NCBI GenBank assembly: GCA_902800965.1
Contig: CADCGK010000001.1
Coordinates: forward strand, 186,001-250,000
Length of the DNA: 64,000 nucleotides
From: an uncultured Bacteroidia bacterium
Lineage (GTDB): Bacteria; Bacteroidota; Bacteroidia; Bacteroidales; F082
Direction of reading: 5' to 3'
Part shown: piece by piece, positions 27,666 through 37,126 of the stretch
Layout: each line of letters begins with the position of its first letter
Position numbering within the stretch: position 1 is the first letter of the stretch
The notes under the pieces: model-generated
Seen by the model: the letters and a program-made list of their open reading frames with translations, nothing else
The model's database searches: none
Told to the model about the DNA's origin: nothing
Translations under genes and position numbers: made by a program

Positions 27666-30600
27666 TTAGAACGTATTCAAGTCAATTAGACGCATTGCAC
27701 CGAAGAACTTGATCGTACGTTCGCCGCCGCTTGTGTTGTCCTTCACATGAATCAGATAGAAGCCGGAAGCAACAGGAGTGTTGGCGAAGTTAGTGAGATC
27801 CCAGTCGATGGAAGGAAGATCGTTGTCTTTCTTGAATTGACGGATCTTGGTTCCCGCAAGGTTATAGATGGTAACCGTACAATCGTTGGGAAGGTTCGTG
27901 ATCTTAACCAAGTTATTCAGCGCATTCTTTTCGTAGGAAGAATAAGCGTAATACGGGTTAGGAACAACTGTGATCAGATCAAGGTCGGATTCTGTCTTCT
28001 CAGGATCGTTCAAGACAGGATCAAGACCATCAATCGAGAATCTGTAGGCAGGATACATATTGTTAATATCCAAGCCTTCATACACCGAGTCAAGCTCAAT
28101 GCAAGCATAACCCTTATCATAAGGTTTGGCAACACGGATGCTGATCTTGGCATCATTACCTTCAGCAAGCCATTTCGTTCCTTCGACAGCCATTGGCATA
28201 CCGACGTACATGACCTGACGCCACAAGTACTTCTTCAAAACCTTAGCATATCTCGGGTTATTCTGGAAGAAGTGCAGCAAATGGAATGCAGCACGACCAC
28301 CATCGTAAGCCGGGCAGGAGTATTCGGAAGAAGGCAGCGGTGAAGTGGACGGAATTTCAGGGTTCTTATCCATTCCGAAGACATAAACGAAGTGCTTACC
28401 ACCGAACACAGGTTCTTGGTCAATTTGACGGAAGATAGATGGATCATACATCTGGGAATTGTCGCCGTACACCTCGTCCACGGTAGCTTTCAACAACGCC
28501 GGAGGATTGAACAACATGTCACTACCATTCAAGTCAACAAGATATGAGTCTTCACCGAAGATCATGTTCAGACGGGCTCCAGATTCAATGTCAATAGCAT
28601 ATCCCGGGAACCAACCCATACCTTGAGGTGACATGAAGTTGGGATCGTCAGGATTGGTGCTGAAGTAGGTCGAATCATCGGAGTGCTCCCAATCGTTGAA
28701 CGGAACGCCATTCACCATGTATGGATTACCGTCTTTATCGACTGACGGAGCCTTTCTGATATCAAACTGCAATGCACCACCTTGTGACAAAGCGGGATCG
28801 AGACACATCTCAACCACAGGGCAACGAGTCCACTTGGAACGGTCAGCGGTCAGAACGATATCAACGCTGCTGATTCTAGCATAGTAATCATCATTCTTAA
28901 CACCATCCGCAGGAACAGGATAGATGCTGTTGATCTTGTAAGCGCACAGATTAATAGGTGCCCATGTTCTATTGGCAATCTTTTCAAAAGCTTCATTCGG
29001 GTCATAAGCCAACATCGGGAATGCAGCATTGGCCATATCATGGTCGCTGTTCTCCTTGTTCTCGTAGTCATAGTATTTACCGCAACGGATCCAGTCTAAG
29101 AGAGAACCAGGAAGATCTTTGTCGCGAATACCATCGAGCCATTTGTTGGTGCTATCCTGGAAAGTGAATGAAGAGGTGATAAGACCGCTGTTCACTGACA
29201 GCACTTCCTTATAATCATCATAGCTCGGAGGATTGTTGTCATTATCCCAAATCTTACCAACCTTCACAGGACCGACAGCATAAGGTTGAGTAATAGTAAT
29301 GGAGATACCCTTATCAATAAACATCTTCTCATCCGTGTAAATTGTGGTGGTGTCAGATGCAAGGGCTTCTTCGTCAGATTCCATATCTTTCAGGAACCAG
29401 TGTGATGCCATACGGCTTGCTTCACTACCTATGATATATTCTCCACTTCCCGGTTCAGTTTCAATATGAACCATTTGGTTGGTGGAAACATTCTGGGTCA
29501 TAGCCTCAAACAAGGTATCAAAGCAAAGTTCATAAGTCGTAGTCTTGACATTGAGCGGGTCGATGATCTTAACATCCAAAGGACCAAAACCAACTTTATA
29601 GGTCGGATGGTAAATGATTGGGTAATCGGGGTGACCGAACACCACTTGGTTACCATTCTCATCCAATGAATTGGCAAGTTTCTTGGTGAACAATTCGTCA
29701 ATGTCGCTTTGTGAGAGTTCAAGCTGGTTACCGCCGTTGCCTTGACCAACCAAACGAGTGATAGAAGGTTTGTCACCGTACTGGCATTGTAACTTGGTGC
29801 CATTGACAATCTTATGAGGAACAGCAGAGTAGCAGGTGATGTTTTTACGACCTTCAAGATAAGGCTTCTTCTGTCCATAGAGGCCATAGGATTCACTCGG
29901 CTCTTGTGAATAAGTCAAGTAATTGTTATAGCCATAGGCGACAGCCATATAATAATAGGTCTTATGGTTGACGAGAGACGGGTTCTCTGTAGTGGCGAAC
30001 TTGTCTTCAGTAACCACAAAGCTGTGAGTGATACCACCATCACCGCCATCAACCATCAATGAAGGAACGATAGCACCGATATGTTCATCCCATTCATAAT
30101 TGACAAGATGGGAGATATTGTTTCTGATATCGCACTGGAACACCAGACGAGCTCTAGAGTTGTTGTTGAGTTCGTCAGCACCGACCTCAGCATTGGCGAG
30201 CTGATAGACCTTGTAACCTTCGAAGCGATAGTAACGGTCGCATTTCAGAGTTGAGTCATCAGGACGATACTCCGGAATTTCAGGATCCAGTTCAACATAA
30301 CCTTCCTTGTAGTTATTGGAAATCGGGCTGTTGGAGAGATAGATGATCAACTTTTGATCCAACTCACGGATGGTAAGGTCTGGAGCGTTAGGACCATCGA
30401 TCACTTTGAAGCAGTTATCAAACAATGCCTGGCACTTGTCATCGGTGACACGGAGGAGTTCCACAGAAGCGAGAGGGCCGCCTGAAGAAGCACGAGCCCA
30501 CGGCACACCGAATGTGATATAGTTAACAGCGCCGGGTTTCAAGGTGAAAGGACCTGCAGACTGCATGAAACGACGGTCAGCGGCTTCATTGCCAGCCTCA

Positions 30601-32207
30601 GAGTCGGTCCAATACTTACCATTGCTGTTGTATCCACCATTGGGATTGACGCCACCAGTACCCCAGTTACATGGGTCAGTATCGCCAGGGAACATGAAGT
30701 CGCAGGCAGGACCTACTGTACCGGCAACACCAGGATAAGCATTACCACCATACATCATCTTGTTACCATCTTTCCAGATACCCTGAAGCATCAGGTAATA
30801 GTCAGGAGCATATTTCGGGTCACCAGTTGGTGAGTTGTCGTTATTGTGATAGAGGAAACGACGCATACCGAAACGTTCGTCATCAACAATACCGTTACCA
30901 AAGTTCACACCATTGATGGAAGCGTCACAGATTTGAGCGGAGTCAATGGCATGCTGTACAAAGAGGGAGTCACCTGTGACAGGATCGAATCCTGCAAACA
31001 CATTGGTATAAGTAAAGGTGTATTTTGGATCATCAACGCCGTTAGCATCCATGTAGGGGCCCTGGAAGAAGTCGATACCCACCGCAGGAGGTTGGTTACC
31101 ATAGGATTCAGGTTCACCACTACCGTCAATAGCCTTACCGTTATAACCATAACCGAGACCACGGGCAACATCGCATCCCACATAGTCGTCTTTGGCATAA
31201 CCAAGGTCAACGTCAGTCCAAGGGCAGAAGTACGTACCCTTCAATTCGTATGTAGAACGGTTGATGATTTCATAACTACAGAATGACATGTTGTTGATTT
31301 CGTCATTGGTAGCAAAAGCGAAAGCTTGGGCACGGATTTCAACGCCAATGGCAGAACCATTGGATTCGGTGTGTGAGTTACCTTTATCGTTAAACACCCA
31401 CCACAAGGTTTGGTCGCCTTTCAGCACTTGGTCAGCAAGAACGGTACCATGGATCACTTCTTCACCATAGTATTCTTCTTCCATGGTTTTGATCTTGGTA
31501 TGGCATAGTTCGTTGTCAATATCATAGTATGGGAAGTCGCCTTGATTGGGGTCATACCTACCATCACCATCTCTATCAAAGAAAGGTGCCATATATTGGC
31601 TCACGCCTTCAGAAGAACCACCGACAGTTTCGGGATGTGCTGGCCATTCATTAATAATCTTAGGAATGGTGTAATCATCCGATGGGATAAACTGACCATC
31701 AACATCACAATGGCTCAGGAATTCATCCACTTCAGCGCGGGTGATTTTCCACACACGGTCCCATTGCGCACAAGTGGCTTCATCGATAGAGGCACCGACA
31801 AGGGTCAAAGGACCAGTCCAGAAGTCGTTACCACCACTGGTCACATCGGGACCTTGACGGAAACGAACAGCAGCGCACTTCAACTGATTGTTGATGTCAA
31901 GACCAGCAATCCAGAGAGCGCCTGCAAACAAAGAGGTTGCAGAACCATTTGCAGGAATGAAGTATTGGGCTCCGATACCACCGGGGAGGTCCCACCACAT
32001 GTCACCACCAGCATTATAACGTGTTCTGACATTGTTGATGTTCAGCCATTCGAATGCGGACGATGGAGAACAACCGGCTGTAGTCTGCTTCAGTTCTCTG
32101 GAACCTTTTGAAGATTCCCCGTCACCTACCCAGACGTGAGCCTTTCCGGGAATTGTAACGCCCATCATTAGGAGCGCGACAAACAATAAACGTGTTATAT
32201 TCTTCAT
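27666..32207 (-). CDS. Very large secreted protein with a T9SS CTD-like end
   Basis: 1,513 residues. The signal peptide MKNITRLLFVALLMMGVTIPGKAH uses the ATG at 32207, residue 13 of the longest frame. The body is rich in Asp, Asn, Gly and Tyr. A calcium-loop-like motif, FDRDGDGRYDPNQGD, lies near residue 212; later come beta-rich stretches. The last about 95 residues resemble a T9SS sorting domain (SDLDLITVVPNPYYAY, then VTIYNLAGTKIRQF and SGFYLIHVKDN), but the protein continues past the usual basic end with FFGAMRLIDLNTF. I recognise no enzyme domain. It sits between a TonB-dependent receptor and a PorV-like barrel on one mRNA, so a surface partner of the receptor is the best guess. Confidence 0.78.
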   Translation of the reverse strand: MKNITRLLFVALLMMGVTIPGKAHVWVGDGESSKGSRELKQTTAGCSPSSAFEWLNINNVRTRYNAGGDMWWDLPGGIGAQYFIPANGSATSLFAGALWIAGLDINNQLKCAAVRFRQGPDVTSGGNDFWTGPLTLVGASIDEATCAQWDRVWKITRAEVDEFLSHCDVDGQFIPSDDYTIPKIINEWPAHPETVGGSSEGVSQYMAPFFDRDGDGRYDPNQGDFPYYDIDNELCHTKIKTMEEEYYGEEVIHGTVLADQVLKGDQTLWWVFNDKGNSHTESNGSAIGVEIRAQAFAFATNDEINNMSFCSYEIINRSTYELKGTYFCPWTDVDLGYAKDDYVGCDVARGLGYGYNGKAIDGSGEPESYGNQPPAVGIDFFQGPYMDANGVDDPKYTFTYTNVFAGFDPVTGDSLFVQHAIDSAQICDASINGVNFGNGIVDDERFGMRRFLYHNNDNSPTGDPKYAPDYYLMLQGIWKDGNKMMYGGNAYPGVAGTVGPACDFMFPGDTDPCNWGTGGVNPNGGYNSNGKYWTDSEAGNEAADRRFMQSAGPFTLKPGAVNYITFGVPWARASSGGPLASVELLRVTDDKCQALFDNCFKVIDGPNAPDLTIRELDQKLIIYLSNSPISNNYKEGYVELDPEIPEYRPDDSTLKCDRYYRFEGYKVYQLANAEVGADELNNNSRARLVFQCDIRNNISHLVNYEWDEHIGAIVPSLMVDGGDGGITHSFVVTEDKFATTENPSLVNHKTYYYMAVAYGYNNYLTYSQEPSESYGLYGQKKPYLEGRKNITCYSAVPHKIVNGTKLQCQYGDKPSITRLVGQGNGGNQLELSQSDIDELFTKKLANSLDENGNQVVFGHPDYPIIYHPTYKVGFGPLDVKIIDPLNVKTTTYELCFDTLFEAMTQNVSTNQMVHIETEPGSGEYIIGSEASRMASHWFLKDMESDEEALASDTTTIYTDEKMFIDKGISITITQPYAVGPVKVGKIWDNDNNPPSYDDYKEVLSVNSGLITSSFTFQDSTNKWLDGIRDKDLPGSLLDWIRCGKYYDYENKENSDHDMANAAFPMLAYDPNEAFEKIANRTWAPINLCAYKINSIYPVPADGVKNDDYYARISSVDIVLTADRSKWTRCPVVEMCLDPALSQGGALQFDIRKAPSVDKDGNPYMVNGVPFNDWEHSDDSTYFSTNPDDPNFMSPQGMGWFPGYAIDIESGARLNMIFGEDSYLVDLNGSDMLFNPPALLKATVDEVYGDNSQMYDPSIFRQIDQEPVFGGKHFVYVFGMDKNPEIPSTSPLPSSEYSCPAYDGGRAAFHLLHFFQNNPRYAKVLKKYLWRQVMYVGMPMAVEGTKWLAEGNDAKISIRVAKPYDKGYACIELDSVYEGLDINNMYPAYRFSIDGLDPVLNDPEKTESDLDLITVVPNPYYAYSSYEKNALNNLVKITNLPNDCTVTIYNLAGTKIRQFKKDNDLPSIDWDLTNFANTPVASGFYLIHVKDNTSGGERTIKFFGAMRLIDLNTF

Positions 32208-32246
32208 ATTATCTGTGATTATTCGATTAAATTCTACCATCATTCA

Positions 32247-35200
32247 TTAGAAGTTAAAGCTTGCACCAACTTTGATCTGGCGAGGAGTGGAATAATGGCT
32301 GCCTCTGTTCACGTAGATCTGATACATTTGGATGAAAGCCTCAGGATCCAACTGGTTGCGGATTTCCTGTTGATATTTCGAAGAGGTAAGATAACCATCA
32401 TCATCAGGATCACCAGTAGCATTGTAAACGTCCAAGATGTTCTTTGAGTTAAGAAGGTTGGTCACGTTGACATACACGTTGACGTAAGCTTCACGGCCGG
32501 TCTTGCCTTCCTTATTGCCACCCAAGGTGAAATAGAAGTCCTTGTCGGCACGGAGGTCGATCTTGAAGGAGGCAGGCATTCTGGAACCGAAGTAGGTACC
32601 TTCGAGCAGGTTGTTACCACCAGAGATCGGTGAAGAGACCGTACGGGATGCTGTGTAAGGAGCACCGGAACCACCAGTGACTGTCATAGCGACACCAGCA
32701 TTAGCCAGCACTTGGATCGGGGTCTTGCCGGATTTCTCGCGGTTGATGACGGGACCATCATACTTCTTGCCAGAGCTGAAGCGATAGTCAACGGTCAAAC
32801 CGAGCATGTGACGACGGTCGAAACCGGTCGGGAAGGTCGATCTCAAATTAGGCACACCAGCGTTAATCAGAGCAGCGGCGGTTGTGGTTGAAGCACCAGT
32901 CATGTTAGCATACTGCAAGGTGTAGTTGGCACGTACACGGACGTTCTTGGTTCTACGGAGGTCATACTCAGCAGTAAGACCCTTGGTAGTACCAAAGTCA
33001 AGGTTGCTGTATGAAGTATAGTCCTTAGGATAGGCACCTGTGAGACGATACAGCTGGATCATGTTACGAATCTCACGATAGTAAGCTGTGATCGTGAAGG
33101 ACGAAGTGTTGTTCAACTTCTGGGTGAAACCTAATTCATAGTCAACAGTCTGCATGGGCTTCAGGTTAGGATTGGCAATAGAGCCTGAAACGTCATTGAA
33201 ATAATAATAGGTCAACGGAGAGATGAAGTATGAACTTGAAGGACGCTGGGTCAGCACATCGTAGTGAGCGAAGAACAAAGCTTCGTCAGAAATCGGGAAT
33301 GAGAAGGAGATACGAGGCATGAAGTTCCAAGTAGGTTTGTAATCCTCGAACGATTCCTTATCGACTCTTTGTTGATCGGGGTTCTTGATCCATGGAGAAA
33401 TACCTGAACCTTTATCAAGTACCGTTGGAGAAGCGATCTCAGCACCATCGGCGTTGTACCAAGTGTTGTCGATACGATAACCGACAATCTCGTTGATGTC
33501 GCTGATCTTGTTGACATAGATGGCATAGTCGTCACCGATATTGCTGGGAACGACAACTTCGCCAACTCCCTCAATATTAATCTTGCCATTCTGTCTCTTG
33601 TCACCAACTTTATAGTAATCATAGAGGATGAATGGGTCTTTCAACACATATTGGTTAGCGTCGAAGCGGTCAGCACGGAGACCAATCTGGAAGATAAGAT
33701 CCTTGAATGCGAATTTATCCTGGATATAACCAGCGGTATAGATCGGCTGGCTGGAAGCGACTGGACGGGTGAAGTAGTTATTGCCGTTTTCGTCAGTCAC
33801 GTTTTCAGTGAAAAAGTCATCCAAGGTAGGACGCTCACCCCATCCATGCTTCTTACCATCATAGGTATAACCATAGTATGAAACATAGAAGTTACCATCG
33901 CGAGTCAATTCATCAGGTGCAAACATGCTGATGTTAAGACCACCATTGACATAACCTTTCTTCATGTTGCCGTTCTCATCGTAGAACATGATGGAATTGT
34001 CGTTGAAGTTATAGGAGTCAATGAGGATATATTCAGTACCGTTGATGGGCAGGTTCATGGCCTTACGCAGGTTGGCGTCAAAAACATACTGAGCGTTGGC
34101 GTCATAATATCTATGGTATCTGACGGTATCGACAAAGCCATCATAGCTCACAGCGTATGGGTGATCCATATCCAACTCTGCGATATGAGAATTGACCAAG
34201 CTACGCATCAGGCTCCAATAGTCAGTGCTGTAGCTCATGCCGCTGGAATTACGCTGCTCATACTGGAAACCAAGTTTGATTTCGTGTGAGCTTTCGCCCT
34301 TTCCGATGGTCATGGAAGCGTTGACGTTCACTGAGAACTGGTCACTGACGGACTTGCCATAGTTGGACATCAAGGTACCCGGAACTGCAAACATCTGATA
34401 GATGGAGTTGGGGGTACGGCCATTCAACAAGGCACCGCCAAGTTGAAGGTTGGTGAAGTTGTCATAATAACCACTTGCGCCATAGCCTTTAGTGAGTTCC
34501 AGATAGTTCTCTGTATAACGGGCAAGCAACGGATTAAACTCCGAAGCGTAGAAATCAACCAAAGTATCATAATCCCAAGAATTCAGCACCAACACATTGG
34601 TAAAGTTGTGTAGGTTGGTAGTATCACCATTTACTGCGACACCTGAAACATTACCCAGCTGATAGGTGGGAGTCTTGTGAGTGATGAAGCGGCCAAGGTT
34701 GCCGTAAGCGAAGACATTGTCCCACAGATCGGGGTCGCCGTCTTCACTGGTATATCTGGTATAGTCGGCCTGAATGCTGTAGTAGAAGTTACGGATCAGC
34801 GAGGTGCTTTCAGGTGCCGTGGGGAAGCGCTGAGTGAAGCGGACATAACCACGGGTTGTTCCTGACTTGTAGATGGAGTTCTTAGCCGTATTGAAAAACG
34901 AGTAAGAAGAGGCGAAGTCGTGACCTTGTGATCTGACGAACGATCCACCCACGGTCAGGTTGATGGTTTCCGTGGTGCGGATGTTGATATTACCCGAAAG
35001 GTTGATTGAGTAGTTGCTTGTATTGGTTGAGAACCTGGAATACTCAAGATCGCTCTTCTTGGTGAAAGAGGCTGACTGGTAGGTACCACCACCAACGCCA
35101 GAAGGAACCAGTGGATGATCCTCAATATACTTTTGATACTCTTCATTAGCGGTATAGTAACCAGTAGCGGAGAGAGCGCCCACTTTGTGATAAGTGAGGT

Positions 35201-36014
35201 CACCAGCGAGGAAGAAACCAAGCAATGCCGTCTCAGCTTGTTTACCCTTGATGAGCGGTCCTTGAACGCTGAAGCCCAATCTGTGATGGCCATAGCCTTC
35301 GACTGAGGTTTCAAGTTCCAGACCAGCACCGAAGGTACGGCTGGGGCCCTTGGTGGTCAAGTTGATGATACCGCCCATGGCGTCACCGTACATGGCAGGA
35401 GTACCACCCAAGATGACGTCCACCTGGTCAATAGCACTTTGAGGCACACTGGCACTACCGATAACTTTAACACCGTCGATGTAGTACACTGCGCTTTCAC
35501 GGGAACCACGAATACTACCGACCTCACCGTCAGCGGTAAACACACCACCAACCGTGGAGGCAACGCCGGATGCAGAACGGTTAGGTAACTTGGCGATTTC
35601 CTCTGCTGTGATGGATGCACCGGAAGTAGTGTTATCCTTTGAAATCAGAGGCACCTCGTAATCGATAACCGTGACCTCCGTCAAACTGATGGCACCACTG
35701 GTCATCTTAATGTTCCAATCGGTGATTTTGTTGGCGGGAATAATAATGCCGTTCAAAACATAATTGTTGTAACCAACGAAAGTCGCCTTCAAATCATACG
35801 TTCCCGGAGGAATGGGGTTGATGTCGTAGTTACCATCGAAATCCGAAGTCGCGCCACCAACCATCGTTCCACCTTTTTCGAGGACGATGTTGGCGAATGA
35901 TACGGGCTGACCCGTTTCATCGGTAACCTTTCCTTTGAGTCGTCCTTGCTGAGCGAAAGCCAACGTACAAGTCGCTAACACAATTGCAAGGGTCATTAGT
36001 AAATTTCTAAACAT
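32247..36014 (-). CDS. TonB-dependent outer-membrane receptor (large)
   Basis: 1,255 residues. Signal MFRNLLMTLAIVLATCTLAFAQ; a carboxypeptidase-regulatory-like domain at about 25-105 (GRLKGKVTDETGQPVSFAN); a TonB plug at about 125-235 with GSIRGSRESAVYYIDGVK and MYGDAMGGIINLTTKG; then a long barrel ending SFNF, a typical Omp85/TonB receptor signature. It is larger than many receptors because of extended loops. It is the first gene of the operon, 39 nt before the 1,513-residue protein. I use the ATG at 36014 because it starts a signal peptide; the upstream ATG at 36053 adds 13 polar residues. The substrate is unknown. Confidence 0.9.
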   Translation of the reverse strand: MFRNLLMTLAIVLATCTLAFAQQGRLKGKVTDETGQPVSFANIVLEKGGTMVGGATSDFDGNYDINPIPPGTYDLKATFVGYNNYVLNGIIIPANKITDWNIKMTSGAISLTEVTVIDYEVPLISKDNTTSGASITAEEIAKLPNRSASGVASTVGGVFTADGEVGSIRGSRESAVYYIDGVKVIGSASVPQSAIDQVDVILGGTPAMYGDAMGGIINLTTKGPSRTFGAGLELETSVEGYGHHRLGFSVQGPLIKGKQAETALLGFFLAGDLTYHKVGALSATGYYTANEEYQKYIEDHPLVPSGVGGGTYQSASFTKKSDLEYSRFSTNTSNYSINLSGNINIRTTETINLTVGGSFVRSQGHDFASSYSFFNTAKNSIYKSGTTRGYVRFTQRFPTAPESTSLIRNFYYSIQADYTRYTSEDGDPDLWDNVFAYGNLGRFITHKTPTYQLGNVSGVAVNGDTTNLHNFTNVLVLNSWDYDTLVDFYASEFNPLLARYTENYLELTKGYGASGYYDNFTNLQLGGALLNGRTPNSIYQMFAVPGTLMSNYGKSVSDQFSVNVNASMTIGKGESSHEIKLGFQYEQRNSSGMSYSTDYWSLMRSLVNSHIAELDMDHPYAVSYDGFVDTVRYHRYYDANAQYVFDANLRKAMNLPINGTEYILIDSYNFNDNSIMFYDENGNMKKGYVNGGLNISMFAPDELTRDGNFYVSYYGYTYDGKKHGWGERPTLDDFFTENVTDENGNNYFTRPVASSQPIYTAGYIQDKFAFKDLIFQIGLRADRFDANQYVLKDPFILYDYYKVGDKRQNGKINIEGVGEVVVPSNIGDDYAIYVNKISDINEIVGYRIDNTWYNADGAEIASPTVLDKGSGISPWIKNPDQQRVDKESFEDYKPTWNFMPRISFSFPISDEALFFAHYDVLTQRPSSSYFISPLTYYYFNDVSGSIANPNLKPMQTVDYELGFTQKLNNTSSFTITAYYREIRNMIQLYRLTGAYPKDYTSYSNLDFGTTKGLTAEYDLRRTKNVRVRANYTLQYANMTGASTTTAAALINAGVPNLRSTFPTGFDRRHMLGLTVDYRFSSGKKYDGPVINREKSGKTPIQVLANAGVAMTVTGGSGAPYTASRTVSSPISGGNNLLEGTYFGSRMPASFKIDLRADKDFYFTLGGNKEGKTGREAYVNVYVNVTNLLNSKNILDVYNATGDPDDDGYLTSSKYQQEIRNQLDPEAFIQMYQIYVNRGSHYSTPRQIKVGASFNF

Positions 36015-36064
36015 ACCTTGTGATTTTATGTTATACTTCCTATTTAAATGCATTAAAAAGGCTT

Positions 36065-36095
36065 CAAAAATATAAACTTTTTACGAAGCACACAA
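36065..36095 (-). promoter_or_regulatory. Promoter of the receptor / large protein / PorV-like operon
   Basis: Minus strand: TTG at 36093-36095, 20 nt, TATTTTTG at 36065-36072. The leader would be about 45 nt. No repeat or operator-like palindrome stands out nearby; the 140 bp beyond is A/T-rich with nothing recognisable. Confidence 0.55.
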
Positions 36096-36244
36096 GAAAA
36101 TTTAGTTTTTTGTGACTTTTATATACTTATAATTTTTTTAACATTTCTTAAACACTATGATAACGAGAGATTTAGAATGAGCGAAAATTTAAAAAGGTTT
36201 TATTCACAAAAACATCCATCCCAGCCCTCTCACACCTATTTATA

Positions 36245-36496
36245 TTAATATCGTCGCAAATGCCGATTCAGCTCTCGAGCTCTTTTCTTGTCCTCTTTCA
36301 TCATTTGTTTCGTCTTCGGGGCCTGATGCTCATAATGCGCCTCCTTGGCTTTTTTATAATCCTTTTGGGCCTGCCGCTCCTGCTTCTCCATCATCCGCTC
36401 AGCCCTGCGCATCGCCCTGCTGGAGCGGCTTGACACACAGGAAGCCAGCATCAACAATGACACCCCGAGCACTACTATCGCCATTTTTTTCCTCAT
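36245..36496 (-). CDS. Small basic lipoprotein, unknown function
   Basis: 83 residues. The signal peptide MRKKMAIVVLGVSLLMLASC has a lipobox Cys after LAS. The mature part is very rich in Arg, Lys, Glu, Met and Gln (SRAMRRAERMMEKQERQAQ and so on), so it should be a charged helix or coiled coil. I chose the ATG at 36496 over the upstream one at 36520, which would add eight residues before the signal. It is divergent from the next lipoprotein. The function is unknown. Confidence 0.7.
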   Translation of the reverse strand: MRKKMAIVVLGVSLLMLASCVSSRSSRAMRRAERMMEKQERQAQKDYKKAKEAHYEHQAPKTKQMMKEDKKRARELNRHLRRY

Positions 36497-36517
36497 CGCC
36501 GTTAGTTTATTGATGTA

Positions 36518-36553
36518 CAAAGATAATGTTTTTCAAAAAAACAAGTATCTTTG
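36518..36553. promoter_or_regulatory. Divergent -7 boxes for two lipoprotein genes
   Basis: Minus strand TATCTTTG at 36518-36525, 21 nt before the small lipoprotein. Plus strand TATCTTTG at 36546-36553, only 4 nt before the ATG of the other lipoprotein, implying a leaderless mRNA. Confidence 0.5.
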
Positions 36554-36557
36554 CGAC

Positions 36558-37067
36558 ATGAAAAAACTGATTGCCATAGTGATTCTTCTTATAGTTGTGG
36601 CTTCCAATGGGTGCAACAAATACCCAATAAACCCCAATTATCCCAATGCATACGTTGACATCACCATCAACTTGAATGATTACCAATACTATGATCTGCG
36701 TTTCGATGGTGGCTACATGTATCTTACTCCCGAAATCTACCCCAACAGTTCCCAACCCGAAACCAACAGTCGCGGCATTATTGTCTATAGAGTAATTGAC
36801 GAGTTCCGTGCTTACGACCGACTACCCCCCAACTATCCAAATGCATGCACCGATAGTGAAGGCAATACCATACGTCTTGTGGTAGAAAGCCCCTATGTTG
36901 TGGACCATTGCAACAACGCCTACTATAACATTTTGAATGGCAATATCATTGTGGACGAATTACATGGAATGGTTCCAACATTCTCAACAGACACGATTGT
37001 TTACCCTCTCATACAATACGAAACTACTTTTGATGGAGTAACCTTGAGGATCAGGAATAGTTTCTGA
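36558..37067 (+). CDS. Lipoprotein resembling a Rieske-fold protein that lacks cluster ligands
   Basis: 169 residues with signal MKKLIAIVILLIVVASNGC. The mature part begins VDITINLNDYQYYDLRF, then RGIIVYRVIDEFRAYDRL, then SPYVVDHCNNAYYNILNG and a C-terminal YETTFDGVTLRIRN. From memory, Bacteroidota lipoproteins with a Rieske-like fold share this layout, with cluster ligands after AYDR and at the second loop. Here the first loop reads DRLPPNYPNAC and the second DHCNN, so the standard C-x-H...C-x2-H ligands are not both present. It may be a cluster-free relative. The start is fixed by the signal peptide. Confidence 0.55.
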   Translation: MKKLIAIVILLIVVASNGCNKYPINPNYPNAYVDITINLNDYQYYDLRFDGGYMYLTPEIYPNSSQPETNSRGIIVYRVIDEFRAYDRLPPNYPNACTDSEGNTIRLVVESPYVVDHCNNAYYNILNGNIIVDELHGMVPTFSTDTIVYPLIQYETTFDGVTLRIRNSF

Positions 37068-37126
37068 TTCCAACAACGTGTCAAGAAATGCATGCTATTT
37101 CCATAGCATCAACAATTCTTGTTTTG

